Below are positions 47,331 to 57,844 of a stretch of 64,000 bases of DNA, piece by piece. Position 1 is the stretch's first letter. Each line of letters opens with the position of its first letter. A program made the translations under genes and the position numbers. This DNA comes from Petaurus breviceps papuanus. Taxonomy: Eukaryota; Chordata; Mammalia; Diprotodontia; Petauridae. The DNA is taken from positions 16,232,312 to 16,296,311 of the forward strand of contig JAMXIF010000086.1 of assembly GCA_028583685.1 (NCBI GenBank), read 5' to 3'. Under the pieces are notes generated by a model. The model did not search any database and was not told where the DNA came from. It was given only the letters and a program-made list of their open reading frames with translations.

Positions 47331-48828
47331 CCAAGTTATTATTGGTTGGAGTCGGGACAAAGTTGGGTGAATACTTGTCAGGGGCTTTATATTCTGAACT
47401 CTTAGTAGGTAGGCAAATATAAATACATTCATACTACATGGAAAAAACGTCAAAACATATGCTTTGTGATAGTAGTTCCTTACCATTATCTTCCAATATG
47501 GGAAGCATGCAGCCTTGCAATTATTTTTATGTCATGAACAAAACATGAAATCCAGAAACTATAATAATGTCTAAGGTTGTTTGTCACCTTTAAGTAGGAG
47601 ATAGGAGAAATATGGGCTCTTCTTTTCTGTTTGACAGTCTTCTGGTTTTCTGAATATGTTCTACCTACCTTCCCCCAGTATATGTCATGAATAAATGTCT
47701 CACCAATAACATTAAGTCAATTAACAACAATTAACTTTTCCAAAAGGATACTTACTGGAAAAGCATAGCAAAAATGGAACTTCAAACTGGAAATACTCTC
47801 TCAGTTCCTGTGGAGAGGGAACTTAAAATAGTTACTACAAAATATCACATACACACCTGCACTCTCACACTCCCTCACACACATTCACTTCTGGTTATGA
47901 CACAACTAATGGACAATTCTATAACTTGTTTACAGGATATATTGTCTTACCTACTGGGTCATTACACTGTTGGTCTCATCAAGCAGGTTCATCCTTTAGG
48001 GCTAGTTCCTCTCTAGACATTGCTCTTACTGGCAGACTCTATTACTGACTCTCATTGCCAGTCCTCCAATGGCTCTTCCAATCTTTCAAAGCTCACAAGG
48101 TCATAACCTAGTCAGTCCCATCGCCAACATTCATTCACCTTAGAAGACTAAAGAATAAACACAGAGACAAAAGAAGTAAAAGCATCATGTGTTCATGACC
48201 ACATAGAGATGAAGCAGCGCCGCCCCCACCAGTCCAGATGCTCACAGCAGGTCTTACCTTGCTCACCACTCGGGAATAAGAGAAAGTTTGTCAAATCAAG
48301 TCTTTTGTATGAATACTCAGGTCCACTCAGCACTCAATTAAAACACCAGTAAGGGAACAAGAAAAAGATAATCTCTCTGAAGCAGGGAGGAAATAGATCT
48401 CCCCAACACACATTTCCAGAAGCAATCTCACCAAGCCTCCTCTTGGGTATATAGTCATCTGTGCAGGCTCTAAGGTCTGGGCCTTTACTGACCAATCCCT
48501 CTCCCCATCCCTATTATAAGAAGCAAAGCAAAAATAATCTCTGCCTTCTAAGGAGTTCACACTCTACACAAGAGAGAATGTGGAGTTAGAATCAACAAGA
48601 CTGGGCAAGTAACCAGAAATAGAGGATGAGACAGAGTCAAACCCCATTCTTCCTCAGCCCTCCTCACATACTCCCAGACTGGGTGTTCACTCAATATAAA
48701 CCACTCGTGGAATTGTTCTGTCTTCCTTTTTCTTTCCTTTTCTTTACTACTACTCTTGGTTTCTTCAGGCTTGCTACCATCTTAGATCTTGAATTAGTTA
48801 TGATTCTCCCACAGTGAAAAGACCCATT
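47331..48828. other. Unclassified; includes a short match to the block at 35950-36820
   Basis: 47710-47755 is about 78 percent identical to the stretch starting at 36122. The rest shows no named repeat. Confidence 0.4.
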
Positions 48829-48990
48829 TCTTTCTTCCTTCCTTTCTTATTTATTTTCTATTTATTTATTTTTAATATTTACTTAAATTTTTTATTTCCA
48901 ATTTTTTTCTTTCCTTCCTTCCCCTTTCCCACTCATTGAGAAGGCAAGCAATATGATATCAATTATATATGTGAATTCTGATCCATTTCT
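48829..48990 (-). mobile_element. L1 3' end with CTTT-rich tract
   Basis: TTGAGAAGGCAAGCAATATG and GATATCAATTATATATGTG, parallel to 14940-14980. Confidence 0.65.
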
Positions 48991-49496
48991 TTGGATCAGC
49001 CTTCATGCATTTCAAGTTAAATTGGAAATACCCCTTTAGAGGGATAACACCTTAAGCCTGTTAAGAATTCCATGTATCCCAGATACCCAGAATCTTGCTT
49101 GGTCTGTCTCAAAAATCTTGATGGGTCTGCTCAGCTTTAGTGTGGAAAGCAGCCCCACAATAGACAGACTACTTCAGACTACCAAAAAGATAATAAGCTA
49201 CCTTCAGTGATAGGGTTTTCCAATTAGAGTGCAAGGTCCTACTGAATGGAAAGCAGAGAACATCAAAAGGTACATTTTGCCCCTCACAATTTTCTCAAGG
49301 ACTGGACCTATTTAAAATCTGTCACAGCCCCCCAAAAAGCTAGCAAGATTTGCTCATTTCGATCTATATTTCAGGATCTATATTCCAATCTATATTTCAG
49401 GAGTTAGTATCACTTTCACTTCCTTTCTCTTCCCTAATAGGAAAAGCAAGTCACAAGCAAAATCATAGCACGAAGGCCTACTGATATACATGTCTT

Positions 49497-49577
49497 TAAA
49501 AAGTCCTAGTGTAGTGTTAAACTATTCAAACTTAAACCATTCTAGCTTAAAACTGCACTAAGCCTTTTGGGACACCC
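49497..49577. mobile_element. Palindromic mariner-type remnant
   Basis: The left arm (49498-49531, AAAAAGTCCTAGTGTAGTGT) is a diverged inverted copy of the right arm (49538-49577), which ends TTTTGGGACACCC. That end is typical of mariner inverted repeats. The outer bases of the left arm are lost. Confidence 0.65.
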
Positions 49578-49899
49578 CTCACATACTCCTAATCAAAGCT
49601 TGTGAGAATTCTTCTGTATCTGGGCTGTACTTTTCCACTTGATCTGGATGGTGGTATGACGTTAAATGACATTTCATTATGATCTACTGGCTTGATGTTA
49701 GTCATGCTACTTTCTAGGGTAAGTCTGAAGGAAGTCAAGATAACAATGTCAGTCCAAAGACAAGGAAACCATGACAGAAGCCTAAATAATGCTGGGTCTC
49801 TTTAGGAGTTATTTATCTGCTCAGGCTGCTGCATTTCATTGCTTGATCTCTATTTCACAATCTTTTACATAGGATATAATTTTATCCATTAATTTCCAG

Positions 49900-51205
49900 A
49901 GAAGTTGTTTTTGAAAAGGGTACAATAGATTGATTGTCTGACTATGAGTTAGGAGACCTCTTTCGTCCTGACTTTGCTACTGACTCACAATGTTAATCCA
50001 GGCAAGTCACTAAACCTTTCATTATTTTTCTTTCATCACAAACCTTTGGGAATCCTCTTTGCTAAATCATAGCTAGCTCACCCACAAAATCTCCATCTTC
50101 CATCAAAATAATTCTTGCTATAGCTTCTTATCTTTTAGGGTCCATTTTATGCCCCCATTATCTTCTCCTGCTCAGATATTTATCAAATTATCTTGTCCCC
50201 TTTCTGATGTTTCTACTTTATGACTTCAATTTCCCCTTTCCTTGTGTTTTTTTTTTACTTTCTATATATAGTTTCTCCTCTTTTCACAATTTCAGAATAC
50301 TTTTCCCCCTCATTTCAGCTAGGCCATTAGTCAGTATAGTATTTTATGTCTTTGAACATGACCCATTCTGTCTAGATTTTAGACAAATAGCACTGTAATT
50401 ATATCTTAACTAATTTCTACATTTTCCTACCTGCAATTTTAAGGGGGCAATTTATGTTCTAACTTTGACCTTGTTCTCTAAGCCTAACCTTTCCTACAGG
50501 AAAGCTTGCCACATCTCTCCACCCTCAGAAACCATTAAGACTGAAACTTCAGTGACAGGAATAGACAGCAAATATATTAGTGAGCAAGATTATAAAGCTA
50601 AAAATTATAAATGCAGAAGAGGTGAAGAATTCAACTAAATGAGTTCATGTTTTCCCATCTGACAGGCTTGTCTACAAGAGAATTTTATTCACTATCTTCT
50701 ACCCTGACGTAAACCACTTCTGAACCATAAGTTTCATTTCACAAACTGATTTGAAGGGGGAAAAAAGTTACATTTAGTCAAACAGACCACTTTTGAAGGA
50801 ATATAGTAAAAAGCTGGTTGTTTGACTAACATGATGCCAGATTTACAGTTGAGAGAGATCTTAGGAATAGTTCAGTCCAAGACTCTCATTTTATATCAAA
50901 GGAAAATGAAGAAATTAAGCAGCTTGCCTGAGGTCCCATAAATGATAAGATAGAATTTGAACTCAGGTCATCTGACTCCAGCTTTAGCATTGTTCCTACT
51001 GCAGTTATATTACTTGGTAATGTGGTATGTGGAAAGACTACTTGCTATGGAGTGAAGGGGTCTGGATTCAAATCTTGCCCCAAGTTCTAACTATCTTTTA
51101 TGACCTTGGGCAATTCACTTGGACTCAATTTCCTCACCAGTAAAATGAAGAGGTATGAACTAAGTGGTTCCAGTTCTAGATCTGTGATCTTGTGTTCAAA
51201 TCCAT
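49900..51205. mobile_element. Scattered MIR remnants in AT-rich sequence
   Basis: 49905-50020 (+), 50870-51010 (-, GGAAAATGAAGAAATTAAGC) and 51015-51200 (+, GGTCTGGATTCAAATCTTGC). 50020-50870 holds nothing recognised. Confidence 0.6.
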
Positions 51206-51224
51206 TCATTATTTATGGTTTAAA

Positions 51225-51835
51225 ATTGATCATATGTGAAGTGAAGTGGGAAGAACTAGGAGAACACTGTACACAAGTAACAGCAACATAATTATGTGAT
51301 CAATTGTAAACAACTTCGCTCTTTTTAGCCATATAATGATTGAAGACAATTCAAAAGGACTCATGAGAAAAAAAATGCTATCTACCTCCAAACAAAGAAC
51401 TGATGGAGTCTGAATGCCGATTGAAAAATATTACTTTTACCTTCTTTATTTTTTCATGATTTTTTTCCTTTTGTCTGTTTCTTCTTTCCTAACATGACTA
51501 ATATGGAAATATGTTTTCCATGAGACCACATATATAACCGATATCAAATTTACACAATGACTTTATTATATATTTTTAAAAAAGAGTAAATTGTACATAA
51601 TAGATTTGCTGTTTCATGTGCAATCATCTTTGTTATTCTGCTATGTTATGGAAATTCTAGTTTTATCACATAAATTAAAAATGAAATTAATAAAAATTGT
51701 AAAAATAGATCAAATTGCTTACATCTTAGATGGGAAGAGAGAATAGAGGGAGCAAATTTGGAGTTCAAAAATTTTTTTAATGAATATTAAAATTTGTCTT
51801 TACATGTGATGGGAAAAAAGTAAAATGCTATAAAA
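51225..51835 (+). mobile_element. 5'-truncated L1 3' end on the + strand
   Basis: GGAGAACACTGTACACAAGT, AAGAACTGATGGAGTCTGAA and AACATGACTAATATGGAAAT. It ends in an A-rich tail near 51830. This is the only L1 piece seen on the + strand. Confidence 0.85.
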
Positions 51836-51839
51836 AGAA

Positions 51840-52745
51840 TTGATCGTATGTGAAATTTTATATTCCTAAACAAGGGCAAGGAAACTACTAAAAAACAAAC
51901 CGCTTTGTCAATTTAATAAATTCAGCAAACATCTATCAAGTTCCAACAAGGTACAATGTGTATTTTTTGGTTCATTATCTCTATTGAGGCCTTTAGATGT
52001 GTGTGTGGGGGGGCAACAATTTTTTTCTCCAAAAGATAAATATACAACCTACGAATGAGGGAAAGGTTGAAAGGGAATGGTTCTCTGGAGGTCTTTAGGA
52101 AAAGACTGGATCACTAGTTGGGATGGATGCAGGCTCAAGATTTATCTTTAAGTGTGAGACACTTCTCCTATATAGCTCATTCCATTCTTTGATTCTAGTC
52201 TAGTTTAATCCCTTGCCTCTTGGCTGAACCATGAATAAACCATTGCAGAAGGAAAGTTCTCTGCCTTATTAACCATCCATTCCATGACTCCCTATTTGTT
52301 TTTGCCAATCACCCAATAGTCTGGGTCTACATAAGCCCCAAACCACCAATCAATTCAGTCAAACAGAAAGACACTCTAATGGGGGAAAAAGTGAAATTGA
52401 ATGGGTCAATTCACACTCGAAATGATGAGTCTGTAATCCTTCAACAAAGCCTTACTACTTAGATGTTAGAAGTTCAATCTAAATCATTCTTGTTACTCTT
52501 GCCTCAACATAAGATCATGGTGGTAGAGAAGAGAGGCATTTCCCTGCACTTGAACATGACCACTGTCAGCCCGACTTCCTCCTCCTACTTCATGGCACCA
52601 TATTGGTATTTCTTTTTGTCCCTTTACCCTAGTCTCATACATAAGAATTAGATCCCCAAGCTCCTGGCAGATTTGTTTGCTTGGCCATATCAATGCAGAT
52701 TTTCCTGAATAGAATTCTTTAAAGTTAGTATTTATCCTATAGCAA
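51840..52745. other. Nothing recognised
   Basis: AT-rich single-copy sequence. Confidence 0.45.
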
Positions 52746-52801
52746 TATTAATCAGTGAATAAACATTTATTAAGTGCCTACTTTGTGCCAAGCACTATTT
52801 G

Positions 52802-53004
52802 TTGTTGTCTGATTCTTTGTGGCCCCATTTGGGGTTTTCTTGGCAAAGATACTGGAGTGGTTTGCCATTTCCTTCTTCATCTCATTTTACAGATGAAGAA
52901 ACTAAGGCAAAAAGAGTTAAATGACTTGCCCAGGGTCACACAAATAGTAAGTGTGTAAGGCTAGATTTGAACTCTCAAAGAGGAGCTTTCCTGTCCAAAC
53001 CTAG
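52802..53004 (-). mobile_element. MAR1-type CORE-SINE inserted in L2
   Basis: TTGGCAAAGATACTGGAGTG, AGTTAAATGACTTGCCCAGG. CTATTTG (52795-52801 and 53005-53011) is the target duplication. The tRNA-like head is truncated. Confidence 0.88.
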
Positions 53005-53121
53005 CTATTTGACAGGCACTGTGTTAGGCACCAGCAGAGGCAAAAAACAAAACATAACAGTCCTTGCTCTCAAGGAATTCACAATCTAGTGGGAGAGACA
53101 AACAGATATGCACACAAAAGG

Positions 53122-53122
53122 A

Positions 53123-53178
<56 letters not shown>

Positions 53179-53186
53179 GATATATA
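53122..53186. repeat. (TA)n(CA)n microsatellite
   Basis: About 10 TA units, then about 14 CA units, then TA again, inside the L2. Confidence 0.97.
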
Positions 53187-54061
53187 GGAGGAAAAGCATT
53201 AGAATTAAGAGAGGCTGGTAAAGACTTCCTATGGGAAAATGGGATTTTAGCTGAGACTTGAAGGAATCCAGAGAAGCTAGTAGGCAAAGATAAGGAAAAA
53301 GAACATTCCAGCCATGGAGGATAGCCAGAGAGAATGTCCAAAGCCAAGAGAGAGAGTGCCTTGTTTTGGGGGCAGCCAGAAGACCAGTGTCACTGGAGCA
53401 AAGAGTATGTTTTGAAGAGTAAAGTGTAAGAAGATTGGAAAGAAGAGGGGAGGCTGTGTTATGGAGAACTTTGAACTCCAAGTGGAAAATTTTGTATTCA
53501 ACCCTAGAAGCCATAGGGAGCCACTGGAGTTTATTGAGCAGGGAGAGTGACATGGTCAGACCTATGTTTTAGGAAAATCACTATCACTTTGATGCCTGAA
53601 CGGATTAGAATTAGCAGACACTTGAGGCAAGCTAATCCACCAGGATGGTGTTACCCTGTATAGTAATGGGGCAGGGGGGGAGTTAGGGGGAAAGATAATG
53701 AATTTGGTTTTGGACAAGTTGAGTTTAAGAGGTCTACTGGACTCCAGTTCAAGATGTCTGAAAGACCATTGGAGATGCAAGATTGGAGGTCAGCAGAGAG
53801 AACAGGATAGTCAGATTTGAGAATAATTCACATAGAGATGGAATCCATGGGAACTAATGAGATGACCAAGTGAAGTAGTATATAGGGAGAAGAGAAAGGG
53901 GTCCAGGAAAGAACCTTGTGGACCACAAAATTAGACCTAGATAAAGATCCAGCAAAGGAAATTCTAAGGAGTGGTCAGATAGGTAGGAGGAGAACTAGGG
54001 GAGAGTGGTGTCCTGAAACCTAGAGAGAAGAGAGAATCAAGGAGGAGGGAATGATGAACAA

Positions 54062-54695
54062 TGTAAGGTCCAGAATTCCCCTGGCTGGGGAACCCCATGC
54101 CTCTCCCATTTCCATGAGGTGAATTTGATATTAAAGAAAGAAGTCAAGGTGCTCCAGATTTATGATAGGAATTTAATAAATTATTATGAATACTTACAAA
54201 CAAGGGCAATCTGGGGCAGCTACTGGACAATTCAGCATGTCCCCACAAAGACTCCCCCCTCCCTTCCTCTCTTTCCCCCCTCCCCCTCCTTTCTTTCTCC
54301 CTCCCTTCCCTCCCCCCTCCCCCCAGCAAAACCCTGTGGTTATGATAGAAATCAGACAAAGGGAGGAGGAGCCATAGGGTGCTTCACTGCAGATTTATGG
54401 TTATTTAGAGTTTTTCTGCTTAGTTAATGTTTGGCTAGTATTTTAGTTTATACTTAGTATTGAACCCAGAACTGTTGGGTAAATGCCCAGGTACTAAAGG
54501 TTAGGTACTAGTCATGTACCAGTCAGGTACTAGTCACAGTATCTAAGCTATGACTCAGTGTCTCAATTATGATTCAGTATCTAAGTTATGATTTTTAATA
54601 GGTCACCATGCTGGGCCTTCTACCTTTCACAGTTTAACTTAATGGTTTTCACTTCTTACTGTGTATTATGGCTTTCCTTCAATATGGACCCCACA
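54062..54695. mobile_element. Solo LTR (retroviral-type fossil) inserted in L2
   Basis: 634 bases with matching inverted ends TGTAAGGTCCA and TGGACCCCACA. Five-base flanks AACAA (54057-54061) and AACAG (54696-54700). A C/T-rich block fills 54247-54326. The L2 continues on both sides, so no internal viral region remains. Younger than the L2; strand uncertain. Confidence 0.75.
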
Positions 54696-54959
54696 AACAG
54701 AGAGGTCGAGGAAAATGAGGACTAAGAACAGGTCAATGGATTTAGCAATTAAGAGATCATTGAGAGAGCAGTTTAAATGTAACAATGAGGTCAGAAATCA
54801 GATTGCAGGTGGTGACAAAGAGTGAGAGGAGAGGAAGTGGAGGCACATATTATAGATAGGTTGTTTTTCAAGGATTTTAACCACAATGGGCCAAGAGATA
54901 TGACTATAGTTAGTGGGGATGGAAGGATCAAGTGAGACTTTTTCATGATTTGTTATATA

Positions 54960-55225
54960 AAAAGGGTATTACTGCAGAGAGACAGCATAGTACATGGAGA
55001 ATTGGCCTCCAAGTCAAGAAGACTTTAATGAATTCTAGTTGACTTGACCTAGGTTCATTCCTGCCTCTGACATATATTGACTGCATGATTCTGGGGAAGT
55101 CATTTAATTTCCCAATACCCTCAAGCAACTCTGTAATATTATAAATTGCTAAGAAGGTGCTGGCTTGCATTAGTAGAGGCAGTTCCTCTCCTGGAATTCC
55201 CTATATATATGAAATCCCTGCCCCC
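54960..55225 (+). mobile_element. CORE-SINE with the TGCATTAGTAGAGG tail
   Basis: TGGCCTCCAAGTCAAGAAGA, CAAGCAACTCTGTAATATTA, TTGCATTAGTAGAGGCAGTT. Confidence 0.75.
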
Positions 55226-55334
55226 AACACATACAAAACCAATATCATTTCAGCAATGTACACCCTCATTCATCTTAACAGGTTTCTAAGGATGGGACCT
55301 TATAAATACACAAAAAGATATCCTTGTTTTTAGA

Positions 55335-55735
55335 TCTACAGCTAGAAGGGACCACAGAGTCATCTAACTGCTTCCTTTTAGAGTCAAGGAAACTGAGTGG
55401 GCCAAGAGAGATTTAATGATTTGCCCAAGCTCACACAAATAGTAGCCATTACAGGTGGGATTTGAACCTAGATTCTATGACTCTTTTGTTCATTTTTCAG
55501 TTATGTCTGATTTCATGACTATTTAGGGTTTTCTTGGCAGAGATACTAGAGTGGTTTGCCATTTCCCTCTCTAGCCCACTTTACAGATGAGGAAACTGAG
55601 GCAAACAGGGTTAAATGACATGCCCAGAGTCACATAGCTAGTAAGTGTCTGAAGCTGGATTTGAACTCATGAAAAGGAGTCTTCCTGATTCCAAACCCTG
55701 TACTCTATTCACTGTGCCACCTAGCTGTACATTTT
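55335..55735 (-). mobile_element. MIR remnant followed by a MAR1-type SINE
   Basis: 55335-55485 is MIR (GAGATTTAATGATTTGCCCA). 55488-55735 is MAR1 (TTAGGGTTTTCTTGGCAGAG to CACTGTGCCACCTAGCTG). Confidence 0.82.
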
Positions 55736-56484
55736 CTGGCCCTAATTAGTGCTAGTACCACTGGACCATGAATATTTACTTGAGGAGGGATGAGACTGTT
55801 GTTTTGGAGAGCAAGATATTAGTTAAGAAGTCTTCATGGTGACAACTTCAAGCAACAGTACATAGCCCCAAGCACAAATCTCCAAAAGAGGAAGGTTCAA
55901 GGTAACCAGTAAAGACAGGGAGAAAATTGGCCTCTGGTGTGATTCTCCAAGCTCCTCACCTCTGCTCTGGGGTAGGCAGGAGGGGAGAAAAGAAGGGAAA
56001 CACACACTATCACAGAGTGCATAGATGGCACTTCTCCATTCTGAAACTCAGTAAGAAGTCACAGTAAGTGAGTGCTGCTTTCCTCTAAGTTACACTATCT
56101 AAGGTGAGGTTGAGCCTGGAGCAAAATGAATAGAGTTGATAGAGGGTGGTTGTGTTTTGATTCTGAAGGACAATAAGGCTGAGTTGAAACAAAATCCTAG
56201 TTTCTTCACTATCCTCAATTCCCCTTCTCTTAATTCCCTTCCCCAGCTAAATCTTCCACCCCCCACTGCACAGTTCCCTTTTACCAGGCAGTCCATTGTT
56301 GAGGAGGGTGGGAAAGGTCTAACTAACTAGGAAGTTGATGGGGTAAGCCATCATAGGTTTAGAGATGCAAGACAATATGCTTATTATGGAGTGGAATTGC
56401 CTTGGAAATGAAGATAGCCAGCTATGTACCCTTCCTCCAAGATTAAATATTGATCAATTAATTTGTTTTAATAATCTGGAAATA
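55736..56484. other. Nothing recognised
   Basis: No repeat or coding evidence. Confidence 0.45.
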
Positions 56485-56740
56485 AAGCTGGCATACCAGG
56501 TGTTATAGGTGGAGTTGGAATAAGGAATACCTAGGTTCAAATCTCACTTCTGACACTAGCTGTGGAACCATGGACAAGTCACCTAACCTCTCTGAGCTGC
56601 AATTTTATCATCTGTAAAGTGGGGACAATATACCTATAATATGTATCTCAGAAAATTGTTGTGAAGCTCAACTGAAAAAAAATATGTAAAGAACTTTGAA
56701 AAGCTTAAAACACTATATAAATTCCATTATTATTAAATGA
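56485..56740 (+). mobile_element. MIR-type SINE
   Basis: TAGGTTCAAATCTCACTTCT, TTATCATCTGTAAAGTGGGG, TGTAAAGAACTTTGAAAAGC. Confidence 0.78.
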
Positions 56741-57647
56741 GTGTGGGGGGGGGGGAGAGAAAGTGGAAACCATGCTTTATGAGATGGGAATGAAAGAATA
56801 TAGGAATTTTTAAAAAGAATATGGTAGAATGGAACAGCAAATTTTGTTAATACTCTATCACTGTGGCCTTCAAGTTTCAGTTTGGTACTAGGGAGTTTCT
56901 CAGTAGTATTGATAGAAAAGTGTTTCAGTGAGTTAAGCCAACCAATGTAGAATGTTGAAGATGGAATGGATTTGCATTGTAAGTGAATTGGATTAATGTT
57001 AATTTTATAACACCCAGCAATCCCAGGCAGAGTTCATGTCGTTAATATACTCAGGACATACTACATAATTAAAATTATTCAGCAGTGCAAACCCTCTAGA
57101 GAGCTTGCTGGTTGAGGAGCTTTTTATAAGAAAGATAGGCCAGGATAAAGGAAAGATTAATGAACAGAAAGATACCAGAAATTACATATTACTAAAGAAA
57201 GTCTGGGCAATTACATTAAGCCTTCTAGATCCTTTGAGTTTGGGTCTTAAAATTTTGTTTCAGGGGAAGAAAGAGTGACTGAAAAAAAGTGCTTTTATTC
57301 TCTGTTTCTAGGATTCCTCTTAAAGCTTGTGTGTGCACGCACTTTTGTATCTTACAAAATATATTTAAATTTTTCCCCAAAATTAACCTTCAGGGGAAAA
57401 AAAAGAATGAAACATGGGAGAAGTGGATCTTCACCTCATTCCTTGACATCCTTGAATGTCAGTTGAGTAAGTAGAACTTCTGATAAATAGAAGGACTCCT
57501 GATAAACAAAACTAGGCTGGGTTGAAAATTTGTGGCAGAGAGCTGGACCCTCGTCATACTCACGCACTTTGTCACTGAGATAGGGTAACCCATGGTAACT
57601 GAGCTCAGCTCAGTTAAGGGACAGAGTGCCTCCCCTCCTCATTCCTC
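56741..57647 (+). other. CRHBP 5' flank, apparently single copy
   Basis: No interspersed repeat is recognised from the end of the MIR near 56740 to the TATA box, apart from a short G run near 56745. This is the longest repeat-free stretch directly upstream of the gene and the likely site of its proximal control elements. Confidence 0.5.
57552..57556 (+). promoter_or_regulatory. Possible cAMP-response element half site (CGTCA)
   Basis: CGTCA lies about 95 bases upstream of the TATA box. CRHBP transcription is known to respond to cAMP/CREB signalling, so a half site here is plausible. A five-base match alone is weak. Confidence 0.25.
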
Positions 57648-57654
57648 TATAAAA
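57648..57654 (+). promoter_or_regulatory. CRHBP: TATA box of CRHBP
   Basis: TATAAAA lies 110 bases before the start codon. Transcription would begin around 57675-57685, leaving a short 5' UTR of about 80-90 bases without upstream ATGs. A TATA-type promoter fits a hormonally regulated, tissue-restricted gene. Confidence 0.7.
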
Positions 57655-57763
57655 GAGACCTGTCAAAGAAACCCTACCAGTTCCAAGCAACCAGCTCCGA
57701 CAGAGGTGAAGGAAAAACTGAACCCCGACCTCGTGAGAAGAGTGGCAGCCTACAAGGTCCAGA

Positions 57764-57844
57764 ATGTCGCCTGCCTTCAAACTTCAGTGTCACTTCGTCC
57801 TGATCTTTCTGGCAGCTCTTAGGGGAGAGAGCAGATACCTGGAG
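57764..57844 (+). CDS. CRHBP: CRHBP exon 1 (coding part)
   Basis: Encodes residues 1-27: the signal peptide and the first mature residues, ending ...ESRYLE. It is followed at once by a GTGAGT splice donor, and the intron phase is 0. The hydrophobic core HFVLIFLAAL is clear. Confidence 0.95.

Larger units (their letters stand above)
52747..54945 (-). mobile_element. Long L2-clade LINE fossil with nested MAR1, microsatellite and solo LTR
   Basis: The 3' end at 52747 is the usual antisense AATAAACATTTATTAAGTGC. The frame 53553-53086 reads LLNKLQWLPMASRVEYKIFH and FKSQLKSHFPI, the C-terminal end of an L2-type reverse transcriptase. The frame 53780-53562 adds NLSKTKFIIFPPNSP. Sequence resumes after the LTR at 54700-54945. 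Confidence 0.85.

Noticed and set aside
53086-53553. 155-codon antisense frame, the longest in the window
   Set aside because: It is the reverse transcriptase tail of an L2 fossil, not a host gene.
1-57000. Upstream neighbour S100Z, expected near CRHBP in mammals
   Set aside because: I looked for its EF-hand exons and found nothing resembling them. It probably lies further upstream.
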